DNA of 64,000 nucleotides from Lachnospiraceae bacterium (GTDB lineage: Bacteria; Bacillota; Clostridia; Lachnospirales; Lachnospiraceae): assembly GCA_017617545.1 (NCBI GenBank), contig JAFZVZ010000006.1, positions 122,568 to 186,567 of the forward strand, written 5' to 3'. Below are positions 8,343 through 17,969 of this stretch, in pieces. The translations under genes were made by a program, and so were the position numbers. Position 1 is the stretch's first letter. Every line of letters begins with the position of its first letter. The notes beneath the pieces were generated by a model. The model was not told where the DNA came from and did not search any database. It saw only the letters and a list, made by a program, of their open reading frames with translations.

Positions 8343-8756
8343 TTACACTTCCGCCACGCCGTTGAACAGCACCAGAAACAGCACCGCGATCAGCAGGAAC
8401 AGCCCGCCGATGACGAACATGCACGCGTGCGGCCGTGTCTTGTTGGCACTCCGCTCTTTCAGGTACTCCGAGTAGGAGACCCGGTCGAGCGCCTTGCCGG
8501 GGATGAGCAGGTAAATTGCGTTCCGCAGAAGCCATTTGACGCCGGTGAACGCGCCCTCCGAGGATGCCCAGAACAGTATCCCGAACGCGATCAGCAGGAT
8601 GCCCGGCACGGTGAACGCGTCGCACAGCGCGCGGTACCGGTCAGCCTTCCCGGAATCGGCGGTCAGGCCGCGGCTTAGGTAGACGCCGACGGTCATCGCT
8701 CCCGCGATGAGCGCGGTGACCAGATACGGCAGTAGTCTTTTCCAAAACGGTTTCAA
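8343..8756 (-). CDS. DUF3899-type small membrane protein
   Basis: A 137-residue protein with three predicted membrane helices (about residues 8-28, 48-68 and 110-133). The central segment VPGILLIAFGILFWASSEGAF followed by a basic stretch and YSEYLKERSANK matches my recollection of the DUF3899 family of Firmicutes; function unknown. Its start overlaps the end of oppF by four bases (ATGA arrangement), so the two are translationally coupled. The last position in the opp operon suggests an accessory role in peptide transport, which is inference only. Confidence 0.65.
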   Translation of the reverse strand: MKPFWKRLLPYLVTALIAGAMTVGVYLSRGLTADSGKADRYRALCDAFTVPGILLIAFGILFWASSEGAFTGVKWLLRNAIYLLIPGKALDRVSYSEYLKERSANKTRPHACMFVIGGLFLLIAVLFLVLFNGVAEV

Positions 8757-9955
8757 ACGCCCAGCTCCTTCTTGTACTTCTCTTCCTCTGCGTCGTTGCA
8801 GTGCACGAAATGTCCCGGAACGATCTCACGCAGAGACGGCTTGTCCGTCGAGTAATCGTGCTCCGCGAGCGCGTTGTACACGATACGCGTGCGCTTCTTC
8901 TCCGAGCGCGGATCCGGAAGCGGAATGGCCGAGAGAAGGGACTTCGTGTACGGATGAAGCGGATGCGCAAAGAGCTCGTCCGACGTCGTCAACTCCACCA
9001 TTTTACCGAAATACATAACGCCGATGCGGTCGGAGAAGTATTTTACGACCGAAAGATCATGCGCGATGAACATGATGGTGAGGTCAAACTGCTCCCGAAG
9101 CTCATTCAGAAGGTTGATGACCTGTGCCTGGATCGACACGTCCAGAGCGGACACCGGCTCGTCGGCAATGATCATCTCGGGACGCATCACGACGCTTCTG
9201 GCGATACCGATTCTCTGTCTCTGTCCGCCGGAAAATTCGTGCGGATACCGGCCCGCGTGCTCACGCACGAGACCTACCAGCTCGAGGATCTCGTACACGC
9301 GCTCATCGATGTATTCCTTGTCCTTGATACCGTTGATGATCAGACCTTCCGAGATGATCTCGCGGACCGTCATACGAGGGTCAAGCGACGCGATCGGGTC
9401 CTGGAAGATCATCTGGATCTTCGTGATCAGGCGCGTCTTCGACGCGATGCTGCGCTCCTTGCGGTACTCCTTGCGAAGCTTCGAAGCCTCCTCGGGCGAC
9501 TTGGCTTCCGCGATCAGCTTCTTGTATTTCTCGTCCGTCTCGGCGACCAGCTTCCTGGCGTATTCCTTGTCGCACATCTTGTGGTCATACCGCGCCTTGG
9601 TGATCTCCTTGCGGCTGTCCTCGATCTCTTTCTCAAGCTCCGCACGGCGCGATTCGTCCGTGCAGGTCTTCAGCTCCTTGCGCGCTGCCTTGATGGCATC
9701 CTTGTACGTACGGACGCCTGCGCAGATGCGCTGCCCCTTGAAATAGATGCTGCCGCCCGTGATGTCGTAGATCTTCAGGATGGATCGTCCGGTGGTCGTC
9801 TTGCCGCAGCCCGACTCGCCGACAAGGCCGAACACTTCGCCCTTGCGGATCTCAAAGCTGACATCGTCCACAGCCTTGAACTCGCTTCTGCCCATCTTGA
9901 AGCTCTGTGTCAGGTGATCGACCTTCAGCAGGACTTCCCTTTTATCGTCTTCCAT
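8753..9955 (-). CDS. oppF: Oligopeptide ABC transporter ATP-binding protein OppF, with insertion
   Basis: One of the two ATPases energising oligopeptide import. Walker A GESGCGKT is at residues 46-53, the Q-loop QMIFQDP at 181-187, the signature FSGGQRQR at 241-248 and Walker B MIIADEP near 261-267. Between Walker A and the Q-loop there is a charged, probably coiled-coil insertion of about 90 residues (82-172) that usual OppF proteins of about 320 residues lack. The protein is 400 residues if translation starts at 9955, where GGAGG precedes the ATG; the upstream in-frame codons are discounted. It follows oppD by 99 bp and is coupled to the DUF3899 gene. Confidence 0.9.
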   Translation of the reverse strand: MEDDKREVLLKVDHLTQSFKMGRSEFKAVDDVSFEIRKGEVFGLVGESGCGKTTTGRSILKIYDITGGSIYFKGQRICAGVRTYKDAIKAARKELKTCTDESRRAELEKEIEDSRKEITKARYDHKMCDKEYARKLVAETDEKYKKLIAEAKSPEEASKLRKEYRKERSIASKTRLITKIQMIFQDPIASLDPRMTVREIISEGLIINGIKDKEYIDERVYEILELVGLVREHAGRYPHEFSGGQRQRIGIARSVVMRPEMIIADEPVSALDVSIQAQVINLLNELREQFDLTIMFIAHDLSVVKYFSDRIGVMYFGKMVELTTSDELFAHPLHPYTKSLLSAIPLPDPRSEKKRTRIVYNALAEHDYSTDKPSLREIVPGHFVHCNDAEEEKYKKELGV

Positions 9956-10054
9956 ACAAACCTCCGAAATCGGTCCGGCGCTCATGCGCCTCGCCGTGGT
10001 TTCGTATTATCCGAAGCACACGCAAGATCGCGTGCTCCTCTCATGCGGCAGGCT

Positions 10055-12277
10055 TTACGCCTCCGCCTCCGCTGCCTCGTTCTTCTTTCTCATCCGCTCG
10101 ATACGGTCGGAGATCGTCTTCGGGATCTCCACCTTCGGAGCATCCGGATGCAGCAGCCAGGTTGCCGCCCAATGCGTATCGGAAACCGCGAACTGCGGCG
10201 GCTGCTCCTCGTAGTCGATCTGCATCGCGTATTTGTTACGCGCGGCAAATGCATCCCCCTCCGGAGGGTAGATCATGTTCGGAGGAGTGCCGGGGATGGC
10301 ATCCAGTTTTTCCTTGGTATCCAGGTCCGGCATGGACGACAGGAGCGCCCATGTGTACGGATGGCGGGGATCGTAGAACACATCGTCCGCCGTGCCATAC
10401 TCAACGATCTTGCCGGCATACATGACCGCGATATCGTCCGCCATGTTGGCGACGACGCCGAGGTCGTGCGTGATGAACACAACGGAGAGATTACGCTCCG
10501 CCTTCAGCTTGTTGATCAGCTCCAGGATCTGCGCCTGAATGGTAACGTCCAGAGCCGTCGTAGGCTCGTCGCAGATCAGGATGTCCGGGTCAGCCGCAAG
10601 CGCGATCGCGATAACGATACGCTGGCGCATACCGCCGGAAAATTCAAACGGATACTGGTTGTAGCGGATACGCGGCTCGGAGATACCTACTTCCTTCATC
10701 AGACGGATGGCCTTCTCCTTCGCGATACGCTTGTTGATCTTGTAAACCGCCTGTGATGCCTGATGGCGGAACCACTCGATCATCTCGGTAGCGCGGGCAG
10801 CCGTGTTGCCGTTCGTATCGTTCTCGATATAGTCGCGGTAGCGCTCATCCTGCGTCGCCACAACCTTCGAAACCTCCTCCCGGAGTTCCGCGAGATCGCG
10901 GACACGCTTCGGAACAACCTTCCAGTCGACCTTCTTGCCGCGGGCGATCAGCGCCTCACGCTTCTTCGACTGACGGGCGAACCGTGCCTCCTCCTTGGGA
11001 TTATGCTTCGTAAAATAGAAATACTGCTCGATCGCGTGCAGCAGGCTGCTGCGGAATGTATACGCATAGCTGTCCTTGACGATCTCGAGCTCATCGATGG
11101 AGTTCTCCACGCCGCTCGCCAGCTTCTTGGCGTACGACTTCGCCGCGGACTTCGTGTAAGCGCCTTCGTAATATGTCTTCGCGCTGTCGAGCTCCGCGAG
11201 GATCTCCTTCTTCTTCCCGATCGACTGCTCGTGGGAATAGCGAATCGCCTGATCAACGTACTCCGTGAACTCGTTGAGGAATTCATCGCGCAGGCACGCG
11301 CTCGTCTTCTTGTTGATCGCCGCCGTATCCAGGCTCTCAATATCCTGGGCGGAATGCTTGTACTCATAGTAACCGATGCTCAGGAAATCCGGTGTCTCTC
11401 TCTCGACCAGACCTCCTACCAGCTCGCGGACACGCTCCAGGATGTCGCGTACGGTATCGATGGCGGAGGATTTGTCCTTACCCGCGAGACGGTACACGGT
11501 TCTGGCGGAGCGAAGCTCATCCACGAACTTGTCAATGCACGAATCGATGCTGCCCGCCGGCAGTTTCGCGCCTTCCTCAAGCTTGAGGTCACTGATGTTA
11601 CCCTTCGTCAGGAAGCGGTTCTTCGTGCGGCGCAGCTTGGCTGCGCAATCCTTGAGCTCGAACTTGACATTGACCTTCTGGCCCTTCTCCTGAAGGAACA
11701 GGAAGTCTCCGATACTTTCATGCAACTCATCCGCGTAGGAGTACGCCGTATTGTACGCGGTCTCCTCCTTGAGGGCAGACATATTGTAGCTGTCGAACGC
11801 CTTGATCATCTCCGCGATCTTCGCTTCCTCGCCGGGCTTTGCCAGCATCATGTTTTTGCGAAGCTTCGAAAGAGTCCGGTTGAACTCCTTGCGCGCGCGG
11901 CGGCGGTTGCCTTTATTTTTCAAAAGCATCGCCTCAGTGATCTGGCGGCCGATCTTGACGATCGGATTCAGGGACGAGAGCGGATCCTGGAAGACCATGG
12001 AGATCTTGTCACCGCGGATCTTGCACATTTCATCCTCGGGGATCTTCAGAAGGTCCTTGCCGTCGTAGAGGATCTCGCCTCCGTCGACGATCGCGTTACC
12101 CGCGAGAATGCCGAGGATGGAGCGGGACGTGACGGATTTGCCGGAACCGGACTCGCCGACGATCGCGAGTGTCTTGCCGCGCTCGAGGTTAAAGGAGATA
12201 TCCCGGACCGCCTTGAGCGTTCCACCCTGAGTGCGGAATGAAATTTTGAGGTTTTTCACTTCCAGAATATTAGCCAT
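10055..12277 (-). CDS. oppD: Oligopeptide ABC transporter ATP-binding protein OppD, with large insertion
   Basis: The partner ATPase of OppF, but 740 residues instead of about 330-350. Walker A GESGSGKS is at about residues 40-47 and the Q-loop SMVFQDPLSSLNP near 93-105; the signature FSGGMRQR only begins at residue 546 and Walker B DILICDEP near 565. About 400 residues (roughly 119-520), rich in Lys, Glu and Ala and probably helical, are inserted in the helical subdomain. The C-terminal oligo/HPY region keeps its shape (GDAFAARNKYAM...TWLLHP) but lacks the four Cys that bind a 4Fe-4S cluster in some relatives. GGAGGAG precedes the ATG; oppC ends three bases upstream. Confidence 0.9.
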   Translation of the reverse strand: MANILEVKNLKISFRTQGGTLKAVRDISFNLERGKTLAIVGESGSGKSVTSRSILGILAGNAIVDGGEILYDGKDLLKIPEDEMCKIRGDKISMVFQDPLSSLNPIVKIGRQITEAMLLKNKGNRRRARKEFNRTLSKLRKNMMLAKPGEEAKIAEMIKAFDSYNMSALKEETAYNTAYSYADELHESIGDFLFLQEKGQKVNVKFELKDCAAKLRRTKNRFLTKGNISDLKLEEGAKLPAGSIDSCIDKFVDELRSARTVYRLAGKDKSSAIDTVRDILERVRELVGGLVERETPDFLSIGYYEYKHSAQDIESLDTAAINKKTSACLRDEFLNEFTEYVDQAIRYSHEQSIGKKKEILAELDSAKTYYEGAYTKSAAKSYAKKLASGVENSIDELEIVKDSYAYTFRSSLLHAIEQYFYFTKHNPKEEARFARQSKKREALIARGKKVDWKVVPKRVRDLAELREEVSKVVATQDERYRDYIENDTNGNTAARATEMIEWFRHQASQAVYKINKRIAKEKAIRLMKEVGISEPRIRYNQYPFEFSGGMRQRIVIAIALAADPDILICDEPTTALDVTIQAQILELINKLKAERNLSVVFITHDLGVVANMADDIAVMYAGKIVEYGTADDVFYDPRHPYTWALLSSMPDLDTKEKLDAIPGTPPNMIYPPEGDAFAARNKYAMQIDYEEQPPQFAVSDTHWAATWLLHPDAPKVEIPKTISDRIERMRKKNEAAEAEA

Positions 12278-12280
12278 GAA

Positions 12281-13867
12281 TTACTCCTCCACGCCTCTCA
12301 GGGACGGATTAAATGCATCACGCAAACCATTGCCGAACAGGTTGAAGCAGATTTCCAGAAGGGAAATGACCAGCGCCGGGAAGATCATCAGATGAGGATA
12401 ATCCATCCAGATGGAGCTTGCGTCGGACAACAGCGTTCCGAGAGATGTCGTCGTCTCGTTGCCGAGCTTGACGATACCAAGGAAGCTCAGCATACTCTCG
12501 CTGAAGATAACGCCCGGGATCACAAGCACGCAGCTGGTGATGATCGTACCGAGGGAGTTCGGGAAAATGTGCTTCCAGATAATGCGGCTGTCGCGTGCAC
12601 CGAGCGTGCGCGCAGCCATGACATACTCCTGGTTCTTAAAGCGGTAGAACTGCGTACGTACGCGGTACGCCATACCGATCCATCCGGTTGTCACGTACGC
12701 GAACAACAGACATGGTATCGGCCCCAGCTTACCGGACAGGTGGAGCTGGAACAGCGTAGCTACGACGATGAACGGAACGTTCATGAGGATATCCGTGATA
12801 CGCTCCATCACAAGGTCGGTCGTGCCGCCGTAGTAACCCTCGATGGCACCGTAGACGGCACCGATGGTCAGGTTGATCGCGGAAACCGCAAGAGCAACCA
12901 GAAAACTCAGCTTGATACCGCTCGCCAGACGAAGCATCAGGTCGTAACCCTGGCTGTCGGTACCGAACATATACTCAGGCTCAAAGCCGTTGAGATAACG
13001 ATAATAGTTGTAATACAGCACGCGGACCTTGTAGTGTGCCGTGTCAAGGTCGCCGCCGCCGGTGAAGGTGTAGTACACCGCGTTGCCTTCCGCGTCGCGG
13101 ACGTAGTTGTCCTCGAGCACCATGCCGGGCTCGTACGGGATCTCCTTCGCCTTGCCGTTCTTATTCAGCTTGACCGGGGTACCCTTCTTCGTCTTGTACC
13201 AGTAGTTGGCATCCGTCGGATCAAGGCACCATTCATTTTCCTCAACGAGAGGATAGAGAACCTGGATACCGGTCTTCTCCTCCCAGTCACGGATCTTCTT
13301 ATATTCGTCCTGCTCGATGCTTCGGTACTGGAAACCGAACTCGAGATACGAGTCGAGCGTACATGTGTAGATCGTCTTGTCCTTGGCACCGATCAGGCCG
13401 GTGATCTCGACGCCCTCGCCGATCTCCTTCATCGGCTGGTAGTAGCTTGCCATACCTTCCTCGAGGGTGACCGTGCCGGTTCCGTCGTGGTCCTCGGCAC
13501 CGATGCCGATACCGATCTTCGTGATCAGCGAGCGCTCGTTGAAATCACGCGTCGTCGTTCCCGTGGCAATTCCGAAATGCTCACTCAGCCACAGGTTGCG
13601 GGACGGCTTCTTGGCGTAATACACGTCCATGAAGGTCTGGTCGTATCTCGTGAAGAACACGGGCGTCAGGAACGCAAACAACAGGATGAACATGATGATG
13701 ACAGCCGCAACGATCGAGCCCTTGTTCTTGCAGAAGCGGATCCATGCATCCTTGAAATAACCCACGGGCTTGTCAACAAACTTCGTATCGGTGAGCTTTT
13801 CACCGCGGTTGACAAAGGCAAATTTTTCAGCGGGGATCTTGTTGAAGTCATTCGTAATCTTTTCCAT
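12281..13867 (-). CDS. oppC: Oligopeptide ABC transporter permease OppC, with extracytoplasmic insertion
   Basis: A transmembrane subunit of the peptide importer, 528 residues against about 300 for the family. The first helix is at about residues 50-72. The family motif FGTDSQGYD, normally soon after it, appears only at residue 301. Thus about 210 extra residues (74-300), rich in Tyr, Asp and Gly, face the outside. The remaining five helices and the EAA loop (EYVMAARTLGARDSRIIWKH) that docks on the ATPase are normal. Its ATG lies one base after the oppB stop. The insertion could contact the enlarged binding protein OppA. Confidence 0.9.
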   Translation of the reverse strand: MEKITNDFNKIPAEKFAFVNRGEKLTDTKFVDKPVGYFKDAWIRFCKNKGSIVAAVIIMFILLFAFLTPVFFTRYDQTFMDVYYAKKPSRNLWLSEHFGIATGTTTRDFNERSLITKIGIGIGAEDHDGTGTVTLEEGMASYYQPMKEIGEGVEITGLIGAKDKTIYTCTLDSYLEFGFQYRSIEQDEYKKIRDWEEKTGIQVLYPLVEENEWCLDPTDANYWYKTKKGTPVKLNKNGKAKEIPYEPGMVLEDNYVRDAEGNAVYYTFTGGGDLDTAHYKVRVLYYNYYRYLNGFEPEYMFGTDSQGYDLMLRLASGIKLSFLVALAVSAINLTIGAVYGAIEGYYGGTTDLVMERITDILMNVPFIVVATLFQLHLSGKLGPIPCLLFAYVTTGWIGMAYRVRTQFYRFKNQEYVMAARTLGARDSRIIWKHIFPNSLGTIITSCVLVIPGVIFSESMLSFLGIVKLGNETTTSLGTLLSDASSIWMDYPHLMIFPALVISLLEICFNLFGNGLRDAFNPSLRGVEE

Positions 13868-13868
13868 A

Positions 13869-14828
13869 TCACTTCTCCCCCATTCGAATTCTCGGATCGA
13901 TAAATCCGTAGCTCAGGTCGGTTACAATTCCGCCCAGCAGACCGATGAAGACATAGAATACCGTATCCATCATGAACACGTCATAGTCCAGAAGGGTGAT
14001 GGACTGAATGTACAGCTGACCGACACCGGGAACGGAGAAAATCTTCTCAATGATAAAGGAACCGGACATGATATCGATGAAACCACCGAGGATCATGGGA
14101 AGGATCGGCACCATGGCGTTCTTCATGGCATGGCGCGAAGTCGCCTGCGCGCGGGTCAGACCCTTGGTGCGGGCGAGAAGCATGTAGTCCGAGGTAAGCG
14201 TCTCCGTAAGCTCCGCACGCGTGAAACGGCACAGAGAAGCGATCGAGCCGAACGAGAGCGCGATGACCGGAGGAAGCATACTGATGAACATTTTCCACGT
14301 GAACCACGACCCGCCGGCATCCGCGAGGGAGTATACCGTCGGCGGCAGCCAGCCCAGCTTGAAATACAGAAAATACTGGACAAGGAACGCGTAGACGTAG
14401 CTCGGCACGGAAACGAAGATCATGACCGACGTACTGATAAGCTGATCCTGCCACTTGTTCTTCTTGATCGCCGCGTAGATACCGAACATGATACCGATCG
14501 GGATCGAGACAAGGAGAGAGTACAGGTTGATCAGGACGGTCGGCGCGAAACGCTTCTTAAAGACGCTCCAGACAGGCTGCGTCTTCTCAATCTTCCATGA
14601 TGTACCGAAATCATGATGCAGGATGACATTCTTGAGATACCGTCCATACTGCACCAGGATCGGCTTGTTATATCCCTGCGCCTCGAGACGCCGCATCATC
14701 GACTCTTTCTGTGCTGCTTCCTGCGGCAATTCCCACGGCAGCAGTTTGATCAGCACAAAGCATATCGTCGTGATGATAAACAGCGTGACGAAGAGCAATA
14801 CGACTCGTTTGATTACATATTTCAGCAT
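13869..14828 (-). CDS. oppB: Oligopeptide ABC transporter permease OppB
   Basis: The second permease, 319 residues, the normal family length. It shows the N-terminal helix of MLKYVIKRVVLLFVTLFIIT type, the segment LPWELPQEA with the YGRYLKNVILHHDFGTSW region, and the EAA loop (SDYMLLARTKGLTRAQATSRHAMKN, given here only as landmarks). Unlike OppA, OppC, OppD and OppF it carries no insertion. GGAG lies eight bases before the ATG. A terminator-like hairpin lies between oppA and this gene, so oppB-F are probably expressed at a lower level than oppA. Confidence 0.9.
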   Translation of the reverse strand: MLKYVIKRVVLLFVTLFIITTICFVLIKLLPWELPQEAAQKESMMRRLEAQGYNKPILVQYGRYLKNVILHHDFGTSWKIEKTQPVWSVFKKRFAPTVLINLYSLLVSIPIGIMFGIYAAIKKNKWQDQLISTSVMIFVSVPSYVYAFLVQYFLYFKLGWLPPTVYSLADAGGSWFTWKMFISMLPPVIALSFGSIASLCRFTRAELTETLTSDYMLLARTKGLTRAQATSRHAMKNAMVPILPMILGGFIDIMSGSFIIEKIFSVPGVGQLYIQSITLLDYDVFMMDTVFYVFIGLLGGIVTDLSYGFIDPRIRMGEK

Positions 14829-14984
14829 ACCGACGACTCCTTACCTTCGAATACGGAACATACATGTTGTATTATACCATACCGTGAAGGCGATTTCATT
14901 ATTTTTCTCATTATTTTTCTTTCGGAAAATGTCGATTCTGACCGTTTTTTTGACTCTTTCCGGCTGGGGATCGGCATTTTCCGA

Positions 14985-15017
14985 AAAAACAGGGGCGAAA
15001 GCCAATGCTCTCGCCCC
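14985..15017 (-). terminator. Partial terminator between oppA and oppB
   Basis: GGGGCGA and TCGCCCC arms around a 12-nt loop, followed by a T-run on the minus strand. It is a typical device for making more binding protein than permease. Confidence 0.7.
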
Positions 15018-15099
15018 CGCAACATACTATGGAACTCTTGCAAGTCCGGTGTCACGGTACCCCGTGAACCGATTCCCGCGTGTCGTTATGAACCGAGGA

Positions 15100-17643
15100 T
15101 TACTCGTAGCTCAGAACGCCGCCCTGATCTGCAACAGCCTTCTCCCATGCAGCATCGTCATAGTTGAAATCCATCAGACGAAGACCGCCGAAGCCGTACA
15201 TGATGTTGTAGTCTTCCGTGTAGTACTTCACCTGGAAGGAAAGCATCTCGCAGATGGTCGTTCCGCAGAGAGGGATGCAGTAGTACTGCTCAAGATAGTT
15301 CTTCTCAAGAGCAGACAGGATCGCAAGCTTGGTCTTGAAATCAGCGTCAGCGAACTTCTCGGAACCGCTCATGCAGTTTGCCCACTGCTGCCACGTCATC
15401 GTCTCATCCGTGCCGTTAACATTAATGGTCAGGGTCTCCTGCTTAGGATCCCAGCAAGCCGACTCATGGATAGCCATGTAGTCCGGATCGCAGTATACGC
15501 GGAACATCGTGAACGGATAGAATGCAGCACCGCCCCAAGCGCCGTAACCGATAGCGAACTCGCCGTTCGGAACTGCCTTGTAACGATCCTCAAGGTTACC
15601 GATGCCTTCGAACGTGATCTTGCCGAAGCCGGTTCCCTCAAGTGCAGCGTTCATCTGCTTGGTGATCAAAGCAACCTGTGCCTGATCGGCGGAGTCGATA
15701 GCACCCTTCTTCCAAGCGATGCGGATCTTGATCTCATCGCCTGCGGTGTACAGACCTGCGTCTACCAGCTCCTTGCAAGCCTTGGTCATGTATTCCTTCG
15801 CAAGCGTGAGGTTGTAACCGTTGATGGACTTGTATGCATCCTTCAGGGTTGCATACGCCTTGCCCTCGCCGTACTCAACACCGTAGAGGTCGCAGATCGC
15901 CTGCATAGCCTCGTCGGAATCGCGGTAGATCGAGGTAGGATCATCGTAAACATTGTAGTAGTACAGACCGTTAAGGATGAAGCATGCAGGCTTGTATCCC
16001 GGAGTTGCGGTAACGAACTCGGTACGGTCGATCGCAAGGGACATAGCCTTGCGGAAGTTGTAGTTGGAAAGAACCACGGAGTTCTTGTTGCCCGTCGTCG
16101 CATCCATCGACTTCAGAGCATCGAGGTTATCGTTGAAGAAGAACCGCATGGTGTAGGTCTCGTCCTCCTTGTACAGCTGATCGGAGGTAGCATAATTTAC
16201 AAGCTCCTCAGCCGTAGGAGTCCAGGTGCTGAGCTGACCCTTCAGGAACAACTGCTTAGCGGTCGTATCTTCCATAACGTCAATGACAACGGACGTTGCC
16301 TTGTACTGCTGAATATCCTTGCCGTCAACCTTGAAGTTCTCATAGCTCGTCATGGAGAGCAGCGTGCCGTCAGCCTGCTTCTTGTAGCCGTACCAGTTCT
16401 CATTCTGTACGAACACGATCTGCTTGCCGACCTGCAGCGAGGAGATCTTGTAAGGACCGTAGGACATCGTGGTCTCTTTCGACGTGCAGTAGGTCGTGGT
16501 TACAAGGCCGTCCTTCGTCTCCTTGAGAGACTCGTACAGCTTCTCGTTAACAAGCCAGTTGCTCGTCAGAGAGGTCAGGAAGTAGTTGCGATCGATCTTG
16601 TTCTCGTTGATATAACGAATGGTGTAATCGTCAACCTTGTACAGACCAACCGACTCATAGCCGACCTTATCGAAGGTCTTCTCATAATACCAGTAAGCCG
16701 GAACATCGTCCTCGGTCTCGCCCCAGTCAGCCACGGTGGTGGTGATCGGAACAAACAGAGCGTAGCTCTCATCGGTAAGCGGTACAAAACCCTTATCGTC
16801 AGCGAGCGCAAGAAGCTGCTCCCAGGTATCCATACCGAATGCAGCAGCGCCGTAGTAATCAACGTAGGTCTTCAGGGTATCGTCCTGCAGCCAGGTGAGG
16901 GCCACGTTAACTGCGATATAAACCTTGCCGCCTTCCGGAGTGGTGTACTGGCCGTCAGCGCCCTTGACAAGCTGATCAAGTCCCGCGTACGCGAAACCGG
17001 TGCCGTCGAAGTTATCAAGTTTCGAGGTCGTACCGCCGTAGTAGTACGCCTTGGCGCCGGCGATTGCCGACTCACCGGACCAGTAGCCGTTGGCACGCAT
17101 GTTCTGCATCTCGGGATCCAGCATAGCCTTCATCGAGTAGATGTAGGAATCCGCGTTGATCGGAGTTCCGTCTTCCCACTTCGCGTTCTTGTTGAGCGCG
17201 ATATCGAAGATGTAGCCTTCCGTCACAGCGTTAGCTGCGGTGCCTGCAGGAAGATTGACCGCGAACTTGGTCAGATCATCCTGATGGTCCTTCGTAACGT
17301 CGGTAACCGAGGTAGCCATCTCATAAATCCACTGATACAGAGCGTTCTCGGAATCGTCGATCTGAAGATCAACGAACGGAGTCGTTACGTAGCTCATGAT
17401 CGAGCTGTCACCGCTGGTCTCCCAGGTGTGGGGGTTCCAGTTGTTTCCAAGGGAATCCGAATACGTATGGAACGTATAGGTCTTAGGTTTCTCAGGCGTA
17501 GGTGTAGCTTCTCCGCCCGGGGTCGTCTCGCCCGCCGGCTGTGTAGGTGCCGGGGTCGAATTGTTCTTGCCGCCGCAGGCTGCGAGCGAAAGAACCATCG
17601 CTGCAACGAGCACGAGGGCAAGAATACTCTTAACCTTCTTCAT
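15100..17643 (-). CDS. oppA: Oligopeptide-binding lipoprotein OppA (SBP_bac_5 family), large form
   Basis: The extracytoplasmic substrate-binding lipoprotein of the peptide importer. Signal peptide with lipobox LAAC and lipidated Cys23, then a short Pro/Thr-rich stalk. The mature domain has SBP_bac_5 features: WNPHTWETSGDSS near the start, KWEDGTPINADSYIYSMK, and FRKAMSLAIDRTEF. At 847 residues it is roughly 250-300 longer than most OppA proteins. It is first in the operon with a strong promoter, a good AAAGGA site before the ATG, and a terminator after it. Substrate is most likely peptides, based on operon partners. Confidence 0.9.
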   Translation of the reverse strand: MKKVKSILALVLVAAMVLSLAACGGKNNSTPAPTQPAGETTPGGEATPTPEKPKTYTFHTYSDSLGNNWNPHTWETSGDSSIMSYVTTPFVDLQIDDSENALYQWIYEMATSVTDVTKDHQDDLTKFAVNLPAGTAANAVTEGYIFDIALNKNAKWEDGTPINADSYIYSMKAMLDPEMQNMRANGYWSGESAIAGAKAYYYGGTTSKLDNFDGTGFAYAGLDQLVKGADGQYTTPEGGKVYIAVNVALTWLQDDTLKTYVDYYGAAAFGMDTWEQLLALADDKGFVPLTDESYALFVPITTTVADWGETEDDVPAYWYYEKTFDKVGYESVGLYKVDDYTIRYINENKIDRNYFLTSLTSNWLVNEKLYESLKETKDGLVTTTYCTSKETTMSYGPYKISSLQVGKQIVFVQNENWYGYKKQADGTLLSMTSYENFKVDGKDIQQYKATSVVIDVMEDTTAKQLFLKGQLSTWTPTAEELVNYATSDQLYKEDETYTMRFFFNDNLDALKSMDATTGNKNSVVLSNYNFRKAMSLAIDRTEFVTATPGYKPACFILNGLYYYNVYDDPTSIYRDSDEAMQAICDLYGVEYGEGKAYATLKDAYKSINGYNLTLAKEYMTKACKELVDAGLYTAGDEIKIRIAWKKGAIDSADQAQVALITKQMNAALEGTGFGKITFEGIGNLEDRYKAVPNGEFAIGYGAWGGAAFYPFTMFRVYCDPDYMAIHESACWDPKQETLTINVNGTDETMTWQQWANCMSGSEKFADADFKTKLAILSALEKNYLEQYYCIPLCGTTICEMLSFQVKYYTEDYNIMYGFGGLRLMDFNYDDAAWEKAVADQGGVLSYE

Positions 17644-17770
17644 AACATCATCCTTTCTTTGCTAATGACTTTCGTTCCGCGCCCCGTTCTTCGGAAAATT
17701 CTCCGGCTCCCCGGGGGAGCCCCGCGCAAATCCCGAATCGGCGCGAACCGTCCATTATTACAACAGAGAC

Positions 17771-17799
17771 ATTATACCGCAGACAAAAAGGATTGTAAA
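17771..17799 (-). promoter_or_regulatory. Promoter of the opp operon
   Basis: Minus strand TTTACA (17794-17799), 17-nt spacer, perfect TATAAT (17771-17776); the leader to oppA is about 120 nt. The surrounding 325-bp gap holds only this promoter and the histidine kinase terminator. Confidence 0.85.
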
Positions 17800-17925
17800 G
17801 TTATCCCATCGTTCAAGGAAAATGTTTCGGGCATCTGACGGATTTTTTGTCGATTTTCAAAAGTTCTGGTCTATTTTGGGGCGAAAAATAACGGATTTTA
17901 CATCGCTGTAGCAGCGTGATAAAGC

Positions 17926-17955
17926 GAAAAAGGGACACCCCCGAAGGGATGTCCC
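17926..17955 (-). terminator. Terminator of the two-component operon
   Basis: On the minus strand GGGACATCCC and GGGGTGTCCC pair across a TTCG tetraloop, followed by five T residues. It lies 15 bp after the histidine kinase stop codon. Confidence 0.88.
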
Positions 17956-17969
17956 AAGGCTTGTCTTCG

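Noticed and set aside
10055-10300. Loss of the four OppD C-terminal cysteines as a novelty
   Set aside because: Cys-free versions of this region are common in OppD of Firmicutes, to my knowledge, so only noted in the gene entry.
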